Source: CAXBMB01 sp052078155 (lineage in GTDB: Bacteria > Pseudomonadota > Alphaproteobacteria > Kiloniellales > DSM-21159). Taken from it: 64,000 nucleotides of DNA. Below, piece after piece: positions 43,538 to 52,419 of the stretch. The position numbers and the translations under genes are program-made. The notes under the pieces are model-generated. The model worked only from the letters and a program-made list of their open reading frames with translations. It did not search any database and was not told the DNA's origin. Positions within the stretch are counted from its first letter, which is position 1; every line of letters starts with the position of its first letter. The DNA is taken from positions 1,984,001 to 2,048,000 of the forward strand of contig JBQJBP010000001.1 of assembly GCA_052078155.1 (NCBI GenBank), given 5' to 3'.

Positions 43538-44808
43538 CCCAGTTATCTGATTGCTGCTTTTCGCCGGACCAACAGTTGATGGAACTGGCCCGTGCTCTGG
43601 AAATCATGGCGGAGCGCGTGACGCGGGTTACCCAAGATGAAACCCTGCCGCTGGCCTCCTGTCTGGGACGAATCCTGAGCGAAGATCTGCACGCCAAACT
43701 GGATGTGCCGCAGTATGACAACTCCGCCGTGGACGGGTACGCCGTCAATTTCGACGACCTGTCGGATGACGGGGAAACCCGCCTGAAGCTTCAGGGGCGT
43801 TCCAGCGCCGGTCATCCTCTGGACCATCCCGCAGAAAGAGGCACCACCGTACGCATCTTCACCGGTGCAGCCATGCCCGACGGCCCGGATACGGTTTTCA
43901 TGCAGGAAGATGTGGTTCGCACGGAAGACCCGGACAGCGGTGAGGTCCTTATCACCTTTCCCGCCGGCATCAAGCGGGGGGCAAACCGTCGCCGCCGGGG
44001 CGAGGACACCAAAACCGATGACCTGATCCTGCCCGCTGGCCGCAGGTTGCGGCCCCAGGACATCGGTCTGGCCGCTGCCAATGGCTACAGCCAGCTGACC
44101 GTCTCCAAACCGCTGAAAGTGGCTCTCTTTTCCACCGGGGACGAACTGCAGAACCCCGGCGACGCCCTGCGCCACGGGGACATTTACGATTCCAACCGCT
44201 TCACCGCCACAGCCCTGCTGACAGGCCTCGGCTGTCAGGTCACCGATCTGGGTATTCTGGAAGACAAGCTGGAGGTCGTGCAGGCAGCGCTGGCCACAGC
44301 TGCCGGGGATCATGACCTGATAATCACCTCAGGCGGCGTGTCCGTTGGGGAGGAAGATCACGTCAAACCGGCGGTCGAGAGCCAGGGGTCACTTCACTTC
44401 TGGCGACTGGCCGTTAAACCGGGCCGTCCGCTGGCCCTGGGACAGGTGGGGCGCATTCCTTTTGTCGGTCTGCCCGGCAATCCCGTGGCCGTCATGGTCA
44501 CCTTCCTGAATGTCGTGCGCCCCATGATCCTGCGACTGATGGGCGGCATAGAAACCGAGCCCAAAAGCTATCCCCTGCCCCTGGGCTTTGACTTTGATAA
44601 AAAACCCGGGCGGCTGGAATGGCTGCGCGTGCACCTAAGTCAGGATGAAAGCGGCAAAACTGTCTTGCAGAAGTTCCCTCGTCAGGGCTCTTCCGTGCTC
44701 AGCTCTATGGTACAGAGCGACGGCCTGGCCGTGTTGGCCAAAGACGCCCAAGCCCTGAATGAAGGGGATCTGGTCGAGTTCCTTCCTTTCAGTGAACTGC
44801 TGAAATAG
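43534..44808 (+). CDS. moeA: Molybdopterin molybdotransferase MoeA
   Basis: 424 residues. Inserts molybdate into adenylylated molybdopterin. Seen: VPQYDNSAVDGYAVNFDDL, IFTGAAMPDGPDTVFMQED, RRRGEDTKTDDLILPAGRRL, the GD motif STGDEL, IYDSNRFTATALL, and TSGGVSVGEEDHVKPAV. Starts in a 4-base overlap with mobB, so the two are translated together. Confidence 0.96.
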   Translation: MTQLSDCCFSPDQQLMELARALEIMAERVTRVTQDETLPLASCLGRILSEDLHAKLDVPQYDNSAVDGYAVNFDDLSDDGETRLKLQGRSSAGHPLDHPAERGTTVRIFTGAAMPDGPDTVFMQEDVVRTEDPDSGEVLITFPAGIKRGANRRRRGEDTKTDDLILPAGRRLRPQDIGLAAANGYSQLTVSKPLKVALFSTGDELQNPGDALRHGDIYDSNRFTATALLTGLGCQVTDLGILEDKLEVVQAALATAAGDHDLIITSGGVSVGEEDHVKPAVESQGSLHFWRLAVKPGRPLALGQVGRIPFVGLPGNPVAVMVTFLNVVRPMILRLMGGIETEPKSYPLPLGFDFDKKPGRLEWLRVHLSQDESGKTVLQKFPRQGSSVLSSMVQSDGLAVLAKDAQALNEGDLVEFLPFSELLK

Positions 44809-44855
44809 CCTTGGCAAAAGACGGGTTCTTGCCCATCTTTCTCTTTCCCCCACCC

Positions 44856-44880
44856 GGCGGCTGCCCGGATCGCCGCCTTT
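44856..44880 (+). other. GC hairpin between moeA and moaD
   Basis: GGCGGC / GCCGCC with a 10-nt loop and TTT after it, in the 90-base gap. It could be a weak terminator or attenuator. Too short a T tract for a confident call. Confidence 0.4.
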
Positions 44881-44898
44881 AAGGACCCTAACGTACCC

Positions 44899-45150
44899 AT
44901 GAAGCTGCTCTATTTTGCCTGGCTGAAAAACAAAACCGGCTGTGCTGAAGAAGACATCGACCTGCCAGCGGACATCACGACGGTGGCCGACCTGATGGCC
45001 TGGCTGCCCAGCCGGGGGCCCGGCTTTGCTGAAGCTCTGGCCGATCCCAAAGCCATTCGGGTCGCGGTCAATCAGGAGTATGCCCGCCCCGGCGACAGCC
45101 TGAAACAAGGCGATGAGGTGGCTCTTTTCCCACCGGTCACCGGAGGCTGA
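44899..45150 (+). CDS. moaD: Molybdopterin synthase sulfur carrier subunit MoaD
   Basis: 83 residues, ubiquitin-like. Ends in the required di-glycine (FPPVTGG), the site of thiocarboxylation. MoaE follows after one base. Confidence 0.95.
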   Translation: MKLLYFAWLKNKTGCAEEDIDLPADITTVADLMAWLPSRGPGFAEALADPKAIRVAVNQEYARPGDSLKQGDEVALFPPVTGG

Positions 45151-45151
45151 T

Positions 45152-45619
45152 ATGACGGTACGGGTTCAGCAGGAAGACTTTGATCTGGGCGCAGAACTAA
45201 AAGCCCTGACAGACGGCAAGCACCAGATCGGCGGCCTGACCTCATTTGTCGGCCTGGTCCGCGATATGGCGCCACAGGTTGATGGCCCGGTTACAGCCAT
45301 GACGCTGGAGCACTATCCGGGCATGACCGAAAAGATGCTGGAACGCATTGAGGCGGAAGCGCACGAGCGCTGGCCACTGGATGCCACCCTGATCATTCAC
45401 CGCTATGGCCGCCTTGAACCGGGCGAGCAGATTGTCCTGGTCGCCGCTGCCAGCGCCCACCGGGGAGCGGCCTTCGATGCCTGTCATTTCCTGATCGACT
45501 GGCTGAAAACCAAAGCACCCTTCTGGAAACTGGAAGAGGGCGAAGAAGGCAAGAGCACCTGGGTCGATGCCCGCGACAGCGACGATGAAGCAGCCGCACG
45601 CTGGACCACATCCAAGTAA
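45152..45619 (+). CDS. moaE: Molybdopterin synthase catalytic subunit MoaE
   Basis: 155 residues. GGLTSFVGLVRD, MTLEHYPGMTEKML, IIHRYGRLEPGEQIVLVAAASAHR, and the active-site KTKAPFWKLE are all present. With MoaD it forms molybdopterin from cyclic pyranopterin monophosphate. The ATG at 45152 has GGAGG about 6 bases upstream, inside the moaD end; a longer in-frame start at 45113 would overlap moaD by 38 bases. Confidence 0.95.
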   Translation: MTVRVQQEDFDLGAELKALTDGKHQIGGLTSFVGLVRDMAPQVDGPVTAMTLEHYPGMTEKMLERIEAEAHERWPLDATLIIHRYGRLEPGEQIVLVAAASAHRGAAFDACHFLIDWLKTKAPFWKLEEGEEGKSTWVDARDSDDEAAARWTTSK

Positions 45620-45955
45620 CCCAGTTTCTCAGTTACGCGCTTTCACAGCCACCAGCTGAGCAGCGTCCTGTGCACAGGTGGATACTGATGCTGCGGACCT
45701 GTCTGGCCAACGCATGATAGCCTGAAGGCTAGTTGGAACAGATTTGAGGCGGTTTTCGGCTATGGATTCCGCACCTGCACACGCTCCGCGACCTACCGTC
45801 AACCTGGTTCTATCGCGGCAAAAAACTGCAACATTATGGCAACAGATTCGCGAAATTCATCTTCCAACTCAAAATTCAACCTTTTGATTTCAATAAGATT
45901 AACCAAGATTTCGAGTCATTTTCAATAATCTTATGTTGCGCTGCACAAAAATCAC

Positions 45956-45984
45956 TTGACCCGGGTAAAGGGACAGCCTATCTA
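45956..45984 (+). promoter_or_regulatory. Sigma-70-type promoter of the phasin gene
   Basis: TTGACC (45956-45961), a 17-base spacer, and TATCTA (45979-45984): five of six -35 bases and a good -10 at ideal spacing, the best promoter seen in the window. Confidence 0.7.
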
Positions 45985-45993
45985 TGCTGCATC

Positions 45994-46008
45994 GCAACAA
46001 AGTGTTGC
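45994..46008. promoter_or_regulatory. Palindromic operator at the phasin transcription start
   Basis: Perfect inverted repeat GCAACA-AAG-TGTTGC, 10 bases past the -10 box, overlapping the expected start site. Phasin genes are often repressed by PhaR through TGC-rich sites; that identity is inferred, not shown. Confidence 0.55.
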
Positions 46009-46114
46009 ACCACATCATTCAGGCCTGCGCTGTCGGACGGGAAGATCAAACGTTCTTCTCATACTGATCAGGTTTAACGGGCCACACACTCGCTAGAGAG
46101 TCAGGACCCTAGAA

Positions 46115-46609
46115 ATGACCAAGAACATCTTTGCTCAGAACCCCTTCACCAACTTCGACTTTGCTGACATGAGCAAATGGACCGAGCAGGTTAAAGTGCC
46201 CGGCGTTGACATGCAGTCTGTGCTCGAAGCTCAGCGCAAAAACCTGGACGCCATCGCTCAGGCCAACAAGCTGACCATCGAAGGTGCCCAGGCCATCGCC
46301 CAGCGTCAGGCCGAAGTTCTGCAGTCCGCAGTTAAAGACTTCACCGGCTCCCTGCAGGACCTGACTGCCGTCAGCGCCCCTCAGGAATCTCTGGCCAAAC
46401 AGGCTGAAGTTGCCAAGCAGACTTTCGAAGCTGCTGTTTCCAACGTTCGCGAGCTGTCTGAAATGGCTGCCAAGTCCAACAGTGACGCTCTGGAACTGAT
46501 CAACAGCCGCATCTCTGAAGGTCTGGACGAAGTTAAATCCGCCGTGATCACCACTGTGGAAACCCCTAAAGCTGCTTCCAAAACCACCAAGACTGCCAAA
46601 GCTGCTTAA
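46115..46609 (+). CDS. Phasin family protein
   Basis: 164 residues, almost entirely helical and low in hydrophobic segments, with the phasin pattern FADMSKWTEQVKVPGVDMQ, EAQRKNLDAIAQANKL and IAQRQAEVLQ. Phasins coat polyhydroxyalkanoate granules. An Ala/Lys/Thr-rich tail (AASKTTKTAKAA) ends the protein. It has its own strong promoter, operator and terminator, which points to high, regulated expression. No PHA synthase gene is in the window. Confidence 0.94.
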   Translation: MTKNIFAQNPFTNFDFADMSKWTEQVKVPGVDMQSVLEAQRKNLDAIAQANKLTIEGAQAIAQRQAEVLQSAVKDFTGSLQDLTAVSAPQESLAKQAEVAKQTFEAAVSNVRELSEMAAKSNSDALELINSRISEGLDEVKSAVITTVETPKAASKTTKTAKAA

Positions 46610-46669
46610 TCACTCAGCTCTGCACAGTCTGATCTGATCCTTCCTCCAGGATCAGACGCCAGTAGATGT

Positions 46670-46700
46670 AAAAGGCCGCTCTCTTAAGGGCGGCCTTTTT
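46670..46700 (+). terminator. Terminator of the phasin gene
   Basis: AAAAGGCCGC / GCGGCCTTTTT stem with a loop of about 9 nt and a T tract. A second hairpin (CTGATCC/GGATCAG) stands just upstream. Confidence 0.88.
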
Positions 46701-46804
46701 GCTGTCATCACTGTCTTGACCAGCATACCTTTATTGGCGCTTTGCGCTCCGCCATCTGCTTGATACCTTGCAGCTTCAAACGACAGGAACAGGCGGATTT
46801 GGGC

Positions 46805-47164
46805 ATGGGCCACAGCAACGACCCTTCACCGGAGATTTCATTCGACGACTTTCTGAAAGTCGACATCAGGGTCGGCACGGTGGTGCGCAGCGAGCCTTAT
46901 CCAGAAGCCCGTCGTCCGGCCATCAAACTCTGGGTGGATTTTGGCGAGCCTCTGGGGGTGAAGAAAACCTCTGCCCAACTGACCACCCACTACAGTCCAG
47001 AAAGCCTGCTGGGCCGGCAGGTGGCCGCGGTCACCAACTTCCCCGACAAGCAGATCGGCAAGTTCATGAGTGAAATCCTGGTGGTGGGCTTTCCCGACGC
47101 AGACGGTGGCGTGGTTCTGCTGGAACCGGGCCTGAAGGTTCCCAACGGGGGGCGGCTGTTCTGA
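46805..47164 (+). CDS. csaA: CsaA-like tRNA-binding-domain protein
   Basis: 119 residues, a single tRNA-binding OB fold: FLKVDIRVGTVVRSEPYPEARRPAIKLWVDFG, then SAQLTTHY, GRQVAAVTNFP and the C-terminal FPDADGGVVLLEPGLKVPNGGRLF. CsaA in Bacillus has chaperone and secretion-related activity; its role here is unknown. The ATG at 46805 begins the conserved domain; earlier starts add 21 residues without similarity. Confidence 0.92.
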   Translation: MGHSNDPSPEISFDDFLKVDIRVGTVVRSEPYPEARRPAIKLWVDFGEPLGVKKTSAQLTTHYSPESLLGRQVAAVTNFPDKQIGKFMSEILVVGFPDADGGVVLLEPGLKVPNGGRLF

Positions 47165-47172
47165 CAGGCCGC

Positions 47173-47562
47173 CTAACAATCGACGCCGGGGATATCCAAA
47201 CCGTCGCGCGTGTACAGCTGCCGCAGACCGCAGCCCCGGCCAAAGACCATGACCAGGCTTCCCGGCTGCCCCTTTAGTTTGTGCCAAACCTGAACGCCGG
47301 AGATCGATCCGCCGCCCCGGCCCACAGACCAGTCGTAGCCAAAGGTGCTTTTTTCAATGTCATCAGGGCTGAGTGATAGCGCGGCCAACTGCGCTGTGAC
47401 CTGAGCCGAGCAGGGCAGGCTGTCAATTTGTGACGGGGATGGCTCCGCCTGCGCACTTGTTGCGGCCAATGACATCAAAACACCCCAGGCCAGGAGGCCA
47501 CAGACGGCTCCTCCTCCTAAGTATCGTCTTCGCTGCCAAACACCCCGCATAACAGGCTCCAT
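47173..47562 (-). CDS. Secreted small protein of unknown function, paralogue 1
   Basis: 129 residues with a clear signal peptide (arginine-rich start, hydrophobic core about 14-35, ATSAQA cleavage site). The mature part has Cys51 (SLPCSAQV) and two further cysteines, and ends LRQLYTRDGLDIPGVDC. It is similar to its neighbour at 47563-47925 across this region. I do not recognise the family. Confidence 0.75.
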   Translation of the reverse strand: MEPVMRGVWQRRRYLGGGAVCGLLAWGVLMSLAATSAQAEPSPSQIDSLPCSAQVTAQLAALSLSPDDIEKSTFGYDWSVGRGGGSISGVQVWHKLKGQPGSLVMVFGRGCGLRQLYTRDGLDIPGVDC

Positions 47563-47925
47563 TTAGTAGGCCTCAACACCGGGCAATTCCAGTCCACCGC
47601 GTGTGTAGCGCTGTTTCATCTGGCAGCGCAGGTCAAACTCAATGACCAGTTTCCCCGGCTTATCTGCCAGTTCCAGCCAAACCTGATAGCCAACCCGGTA
47701 GGAACCACCCCGCCGGTCCCGGCGCAGATCACCTGTGGTGCTCTTGACCACATCCAGATAGGGCACACCAATGCTGGCCAGCACTGCCCGCACTTCCGGG
47801 CTGCAGGTCGAAATCTCCACCTGTGCGGCGGCTTTATCCGCTGCGCCTAGGCCCAGAGCCAAAAAACAAAAAACAGCCAGGGGCATAGACGAAAATCGGA
47901 GAAAGGAGGGCATCGGAAAATCCAT
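47563..47925 (-). CDS. Secreted small protein of unknown function, paralogue 2
   Basis: 120 residues. Signal peptide with hydrophobic core (about 12-30) and AAAQ cleavage. The mature part shares Cys (ISTCSPEVRAVL), DVVKST, a VQVW/YQVW segment and the ending QRYTRGGLELPGVEAY with the protein downstream. The stop codon TAA is followed at once by the ATG of paralogue 1, so both are cotranslated. It may be an old tandem duplication. Confidence 0.75.
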   Translation of the reverse strand: MDFPMPSFLRFSSMPLAVFCFLALGLGAADKAAAQVEISTCSPEVRAVLASIGVPYLDVVKSTTGDLRRDRRGGSYRVGYQVWLELADKPGKLVIEFDLRCQMKQRYTRGGLELPGVEAY

Positions 47926-48209
47926 TTATCTGTAACTGGTTAGTACAATCCCGGTCTGCTTGCTTTCTACCTCAGTTAACTGCTCTTGGTAGCCGGAGGT
48001 CAGTTCGCAAGCGTTTCCATTCTGCAGTGATTCCATAGAGTTGGACAGAGGCTGCAAATGTCTTCCGCTCTTCTGCCTGTCACCAACCAGAAAAGAACAA
48101 AGGCCATCTCGGTCCCTACTGTTGCAGAATGAGGGCGGGCTAGGGCTTCATTTCTCGTCAAGAATTCGAGAGCACACAGCCCCGCCATCTGTCGTGGCAA
48201 CCCTCTACT

Positions 48210-49805
48210 TCAGGTCGGCAGCCAGATTCGGGCCCGCAAACCGCCTGTCGGGGCATCGTGCAAGGTCAGCGTCCCGCCATGTCCGTGGACCGCGTCGCGG
48301 GCAATGGTCAATCCCAGACCCGTCCCACCGGAGTCCAGGTTTCGGGACTCCTCCAGGCGCACAAAGGGCTTGAACACTTCCTCGCGCATATCGGCGGCAA
48401 TGCCCGGTCCGTTGTCGTCAATGAAGATCTCATAGCCCCCTTTGCGGGGACCGGCCAGAATGGAAATCTCCGTTCCGGCCCGCCGGGCATTGTTGATCAG
48501 ATTGGCAAGAGAGCGGCGCAGAGTTTCCCGACGCAAAGGCATGACCTGGGCTTTTTCGATATGGAGATCGATCCTGGCCCCTTCCCGTTCAGCCCCCATG
48601 ACCACCTGCCGCAACAGATCGGCAATGTCCGTTTCCCGGTGCTGCTCTGTCCCTTCGCCGCGGGCAAAGGCCAGATACCCTTCGATCATGCGCTGCATCT
48701 GATCCACATCGACCTTCAGGCTTTCCACCTCCGGCGCATTGTGCAGCATGGCCAGCTCCAGCTTCATGCGTGTCAGCGGTGTACGCAAATCGTGGCTGAC
48801 CCCGGCCAGCATGGTGGTGCGCTGCCGGATCTGGCGGTTGATCCGCTCACGCATCTGCAGGAAAGCCACCGACGCCTGGCGGACTTCCAGTGCGCCTTCC
48901 GGTTTAAAATCGCTGACATCCACACCGCGGCCGAAGCTCTCGGCCGCCTGGGCCAGCCGTCGGATCGGGCGCACCTGATTGCGCATGAAAAGCAGCGCGA
49001 CGATGAAAAGGATGATCGAGCTGCCCACCATCCACATGATGAAAATGTAAGAGGTAGAGGTAAAGAGCCGCCGCCGGTGAACCAGCACGTCCAGGATCTG
49101 CTCGCCCATATCTACCTGAATCTGCACATAGTCATCGTCGCGCAGAATATCGACGGAAAAGGGCGTATCCCCAAGGCGTTCCTTCAGGGCCTCAATCAAG
49201 CGGTCATGCAGGATAGAGGGAAAGAAAGGCTCCGGGGTCGGGGCCAGTTCCGCGCTGTCTTCCAGACGGATATCCAGCCAAAGACGCCGGGCCGCAAGAT
49301 CGTAGACCAGCCAATCCTGCCAGTCCGGGAACGGGCGGTTCATGATTTCGACCAGCGCGGCAATCTCCCCAGCCACAGACTGGCTGAGGCGGCGGGTAAC
49401 ATGATCATAGTGACGATCATAAAAGACCCAGGTGGAAATAACCTGCACCAGCACCAGGGGGGCCAGAATGATCAACAGCGAGCGCCCCAGCAACGAGCGG
49501 GGCAGGATCTTCTTCCACCAGGGGCGCGACGAAATCATCGACTGGGCCGAGGCTTCCGCACTGCCGTCATAAGCGGTGCCTTCGAAAGCGGCGGCATTTT
49601 CCTGAGCGTAGGAACCGCTCCCCTCAATCTCGGTTGCTTTGGGGGAGCCGGTTAAGCCGGCAGCCGCGGCTTCATAGTCCTCCGCCAGCTTGCCACCGGC
49701 ACTTTTGCTGTCTGCGGCACCCAGGTTTTTCTGGCTTTGCCTTATGGCTTCTGCCGGATCGCCCGGATCCGCTCCACGGCCCAAACTGCTGCTTTTTGAA
49801 GACAC
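48210..49805 (-). CDS. EnvZ-like sensor histidine kinase
   Basis: 531 residues. A low-complexity Ala/Gly/Ser/Glu cytoplasmic leader (about 1-95) precedes two membrane segments (about 107-127 and 251-274) bracketing a periplasmic domain. Then HAMP, the phosphoacceptor His338 in GVSHDLRTPLTRMKLEL, and an ATPase domain with the N box LINNARRAG and the G boxes DNGPGI and GGTGLGLTI. The GTG start at 49805 has GGAGG 9 bases upstream; a TTG at 49826 overlaps the regulator stop, and an in-frame ATG near 49538 would drop the leader. Cognate to the upstream response regulator. Confidence 0.92.
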   Translation of the reverse strand: MSSKSSSLGRGADPGDPAEAIRQSQKNLGAADSKSAGGKLAEDYEAAAAGLTGSPKATEIEGSGSYAQENAAAFEGTAYDGSAEASAQSMISSRPWWKKILPRSLLGRSLLIILAPLVLVQVISTWVFYDRHYDHVTRRLSQSVAGEIAALVEIMNRPFPDWQDWLVYDLAARRLWLDIRLEDSAELAPTPEPFFPSILHDRLIEALKERLGDTPFSVDILRDDDYVQIQVDMGEQILDVLVHRRRLFTSTSYIFIMWMVGSSIILFIVALLFMRNQVRPIRRLAQAAESFGRGVDVSDFKPEGALEVRQASVAFLQMRERINRQIRQRTTMLAGVSHDLRTPLTRMKLELAMLHNAPEVESLKVDVDQMQRMIEGYLAFARGEGTEQHRETDIADLLRQVVMGAEREGARIDLHIEKAQVMPLRRETLRRSLANLINNARRAGTEISILAGPRKGGYEIFIDDNGPGIAADMREEVFKPFVRLEESRNLDSGGTGLGLTIARDAVHGHGGTLTLHDAPTGGLRARIWLPT

Positions 49806-49822
49806 CTTACCTGCCCTCCAGC

Positions 49823-50515
49823 TCAATCAGGTAAGAGCACATACCCCGTCCCGCGAACAGTCTGCAGGTAGCGGGGATACTTGGGATCTTCTTCAATCTT
49901 GCGACGCAAACGGGTCATCTGGACGTCTATGGTTCGGCTGTTCTTTATTTCCGGACTGGCAGCGGCCAGTTCTTCACGACTGACGGCCTCGCCCGCTGTC
50001 CTGGCCAGCGCCAGCAACAAAGAGGTTTCCACGGAGGTCAGACGAACAAAGGCATCGCCCTGCCGCAGTTCTTCGCGCTTCAAATCAAAGACAAACCGAC
50101 CGAAGTGAAGCTGTTGACCGTTGCTGCTGTCACCGCCCACACCAGCCCGTTTCAAAATGGCGTTAATGCGCAGGACCAGTTCCCGCGGTTCGAAAGGCTT
50201 GGTCAGGTAATCATCGGCCCCGGTTTCAAACCCGGCAATGCGGTCTTCCACCTCATCCATGGCGGTCAGCAGCAAAATTGGCACCTCTTTGCTTTCCCGC
50301 AAAGAGGTGGTCAGCGCCAGCCCGTTTTCTCCCGGCATCATGATGTCCAGCACCAGCAGGTCAAAATCCATCCCGGCCAGTTTGGACCGGGCGTCTGCAG
50401 CATCATGGGCCGTTGATACCAGGAACCCCTGATCGGTCAGAAAGCGCTGCAGAAGATCACGCAGTCGCGTGTCGTCATCAACGACCAGAATATGCGGAGA
50501 GATTTCAGGTGCCAT
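49823..50515 (-). CDS. OmpR-family response regulator
   Basis: 230 residues. Receiver domain with the acidic triad DDD (13-15), phosphoacceptor Asp57 (LLVLDIMMPG), Thr and Lys switch residues (LLLTAMDEVED, LTKPFEPREL), then a winged-helix DNA-binding domain ending DVQMTRLRRKIEEDPKYPRYLQTVRGTGYVL. With the kinase downstream it forms a two-component system of the OmpR/EnvZ class; osmotic or envelope sensing is the usual role. No clear ribosome site stands before the ATG. Confidence 0.95.
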   Translation of the reverse strand: MAPEISPHILVVDDDTRLRDLLQRFLTDQGFLVSTAHDAADARSKLAGMDFDLLVLDIMMPGENGLALTTSLRESKEVPILLLTAMDEVEDRIAGFETGADDYLTKPFEPRELVLRINAILKRAGVGGDSSNGQQLHFGRFVFDLKREELRQGDAFVRLTSVETSLLLALARTAGEAVSREELAAASPEIKNSRTIDVQMTRLRRKIEEDPKYPRYLQTVRGTGYVLLPD

Positions 50516-50664
50516 TCAGGAACTATAGGCTCCCCATCCGGTCCCGCCTAGAGTCAAAAAGAGGGATTGGGAATCACAAATTGCTTCCCATTATTACGAA
50601 ATTACCGCTCGGATTGTTTGGGTTCCTCTGCCTCAGAGGTGGCCCGAAAAGGCCAGAAAACGGA

Positions 50665-51183
50665 TCAGTACTTCTTAAGCCTGACACGGGGAGGCAAGGC
50701 GGGGTCAGGATCAAAACGACGACGATCCTGATCATTGATCAGCCCCATCATCACAGTTCGAAAGCCCTCAACGGCTTCTGCACCGGCGCTACGATAGGAT
50801 TTGGCAAAACGGTCCAGCTGTTCGCCTGTCAAACGGGCTTCCAGTTCCTTGCCCTTGTCGGTCAGATACAGCAGGCGCTGGCGGCGATCCTGCTCTCCCT
50901 TTCGCTGCTCGATAAAGTTCTCCCGCACCATCTGTCCCAGTACCCGGGACAGGGACTGTTTGGTGATCCGCAGGATCTGCAAGAGGTCACTGACAGGCAT
51001 ACCTGGGTTGCGCCCAACGAAGTAGATCACCCGGTGATGGGCTCGCCCAAACCCATATTCTTCAAGTATTTCATCGGGTTGAGCCGTAAAATCCCGATAG
51101 GCAAAGAACAGCATTTCAATGCCCTGACGCAGCTCTTCCTCCCTCAGAAAGAGCGGATTCACGTTAGATTTTAAGTCAGCCAT
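50665..51183 (-). CDS. MarR family transcriptional regulator
   Basis: 172 residues. The winged HTH is seen in GMPVSDLLQILRITKQSLSRVLGQMVRENFIEQRKGEQDRRQRLLYLT, the typical MarR order of recognition helix and wing. Divergent from ilvE, an arrangement common in Alphaproteobacteria. It may regulate ilvE or itself; not tested. Confidence 0.94.
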   Translation of the reverse strand: MADLKSNVNPLFLREEELRQGIEMLFFAYRDFTAQPDEILEEYGFGRAHHRVIYFVGRNPGMPVSDLLQILRITKQSLSRVLGQMVRENFIEQRKGEQDRRQRLLYLTDKGKELEARLTGEQLDRFAKSYRSAGAEAVEGFRTVMMGLINDQDRRRFDPDPALPPRVRLKKY

Positions 51184-51400
51184 GTTGACATATTCTGGTC
51201 ATGTTGTTACCTAGGTCTTGTTCGCAGCGACAGAAAGTAACAAAATTGCCCCGTCATCAGTAACGAAAGATTCTGATGGCACTTTCGAAACCAGCAAAAC
51301 CGGCAGTTGGTCACCCCCAGGGACAGAGCATAGCAAGGCGACTCCCTGCCGACCAAACTGTAACGGAATGTTTTTTAGGGCCGGAGGACCCGCCTGTTCC

Positions 51401-52306
51401 ATGCTTCCTTTCGATGATCGTGACGGCGTCATTTGGATGAACGGTGAATTTGTGGACTGGAAGGACGCCAAGGTACACGTCCTGACCCATGGTCTGCACT
51501 ACGCCAGCGCCGTGTTCGAAGGTGAACGCTCCTACAATGGTGAGGTCTTTAAGATGACTGAACACCATGAGCGTCTGCACAAATCCGCTGAACTGATGGA
51601 CTTTGAGATCCCCTACTCCGTGGCGGAAATCGATGCGGCCACCAACGAGCTGCTGGCCAAAAACGGCATTGTGGACGGCTATGTGCGCCCCATTGCCTGG
51701 CGCGGCTCTGAAATGATGGGTGTGTCCGGGCAGCAGAACAAGGTGAACCTGGCGATCGCCGCCTGGGAATGGCCGGCTTACTTCTCGCCCGAAGCCCGCA
51801 TGCAGGGCATCAAGATGGCCTTTGCCAAGTACCAGCGCCCGGATCCCGCCTGCGCCCCCGTGCACTCCAAAGCAGCCGGTCTCTACATGATCTGCACGCT
51901 TTCCAAGCATGAAGCCGAAGCCAACGGCTACAATGACGCCCTGATGCTGGACTGGCGCGGCCAGGTGGCTGAGGCGACCGGTGCCAATGTCTTCCTGGTG
52001 CAGGACGGCAAGATCCACACACCGACCCCGGACTGCTTCCTGGACGGCATCACCCGCCGCACAGTGATCGATCTGGCCAAGTCCTTCGGCTACGAGGTGA
52101 TTGAACGGGTTATCATGCCCGAAGAGTTCGCCAACACTCAGGAGGTTTTCCTGACCGGTACGGCCGTGGAAGTCACCCCGGTTCGCTCCATCGGCGACTA
52201 TGAATTCACCCCCGGTGAAATCACCAACAAGCTGCTGAATGCCTACGACGACCTCGTGGCCCGTGGCGACAAAAAAGCGGCAGCTGCCGCCAGTTCCGCC
52301 GCCTGA
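51401..52306 (+). CDS. ilvE: Branched-chain amino acid aminotransferase
   Basis: 301 residues, fold type IV PLP enzyme. HGLHYASAVFEGERSYNG near the start, PVHSKAAGLYMICTLSKHEA with the PLP lysine, ANVFLVQDGKIHTPTPDCFLDGITRRTVIDLA and VFLTGTAVEVTPVRSI are all diagnostic. Interconverts leucine, isoleucine and valine with their 2-oxo acids. GGAGGACC precedes the ATG at 51401; an in-frame start at 51218 would place it within the MarR promoter and lacks similarity. Confidence 0.95.
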   Translation: MLPFDDRDGVIWMNGEFVDWKDAKVHVLTHGLHYASAVFEGERSYNGEVFKMTEHHERLHKSAELMDFEIPYSVAEIDAATNELLAKNGIVDGYVRPIAWRGSEMMGVSGQQNKVNLAIAAWEWPAYFSPEARMQGIKMAFAKYQRPDPACAPVHSKAAGLYMICTLSKHEAEANGYNDALMLDWRGQVAEATGANVFLVQDGKIHTPTPDCFLDGITRRTVIDLAKSFGYEVIERVIMPEEFANTQEVFLTGTAVEVTPVRSIGDYEFTPGEITNKLLNAYDDLVARGDKKAAAAASSAA

Positions 52307-52328
52307 TCACCCGATCACAGCGCTAAAA

Positions 52329-52377
52329 CAAAAGGGCGGTCCCCAGTGCGTCAAAGCATCGGGGACCGCCCTTTTTC
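52329..52377 (+). terminator. Terminator of ilvE
   Basis: AAAAGGGCGGTCCCC / GGGGACCGCCCTTTT, a 15-bp perfect stem with T tract. Confidence 0.92.
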
Positions 52378-52419
52378 ATTTCTTAAGACGAAGAACATGG
52401 CCTGCGTCCAGCCACTAGC

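Larger units (their letters stand above)
45620..46114. other. Intergenic gap with the phasin promoter
   Basis: 495 bases; no gene. The left half is plain; AT-rich from about 45830; the promoter and operator described next lie at 45956-46008, and a roughly 105-base untranslated leader leads to the phasin start. Confidence 0.55.

Noticed and set aside
48258..49655. A 465-codon plus-strand frame opposite the histidine kinase gene
   Set aside because: It mirrors the kinase's reading frame; composition (His/Gln-rich) is typical of an antisense frame of GC-rich DNA.
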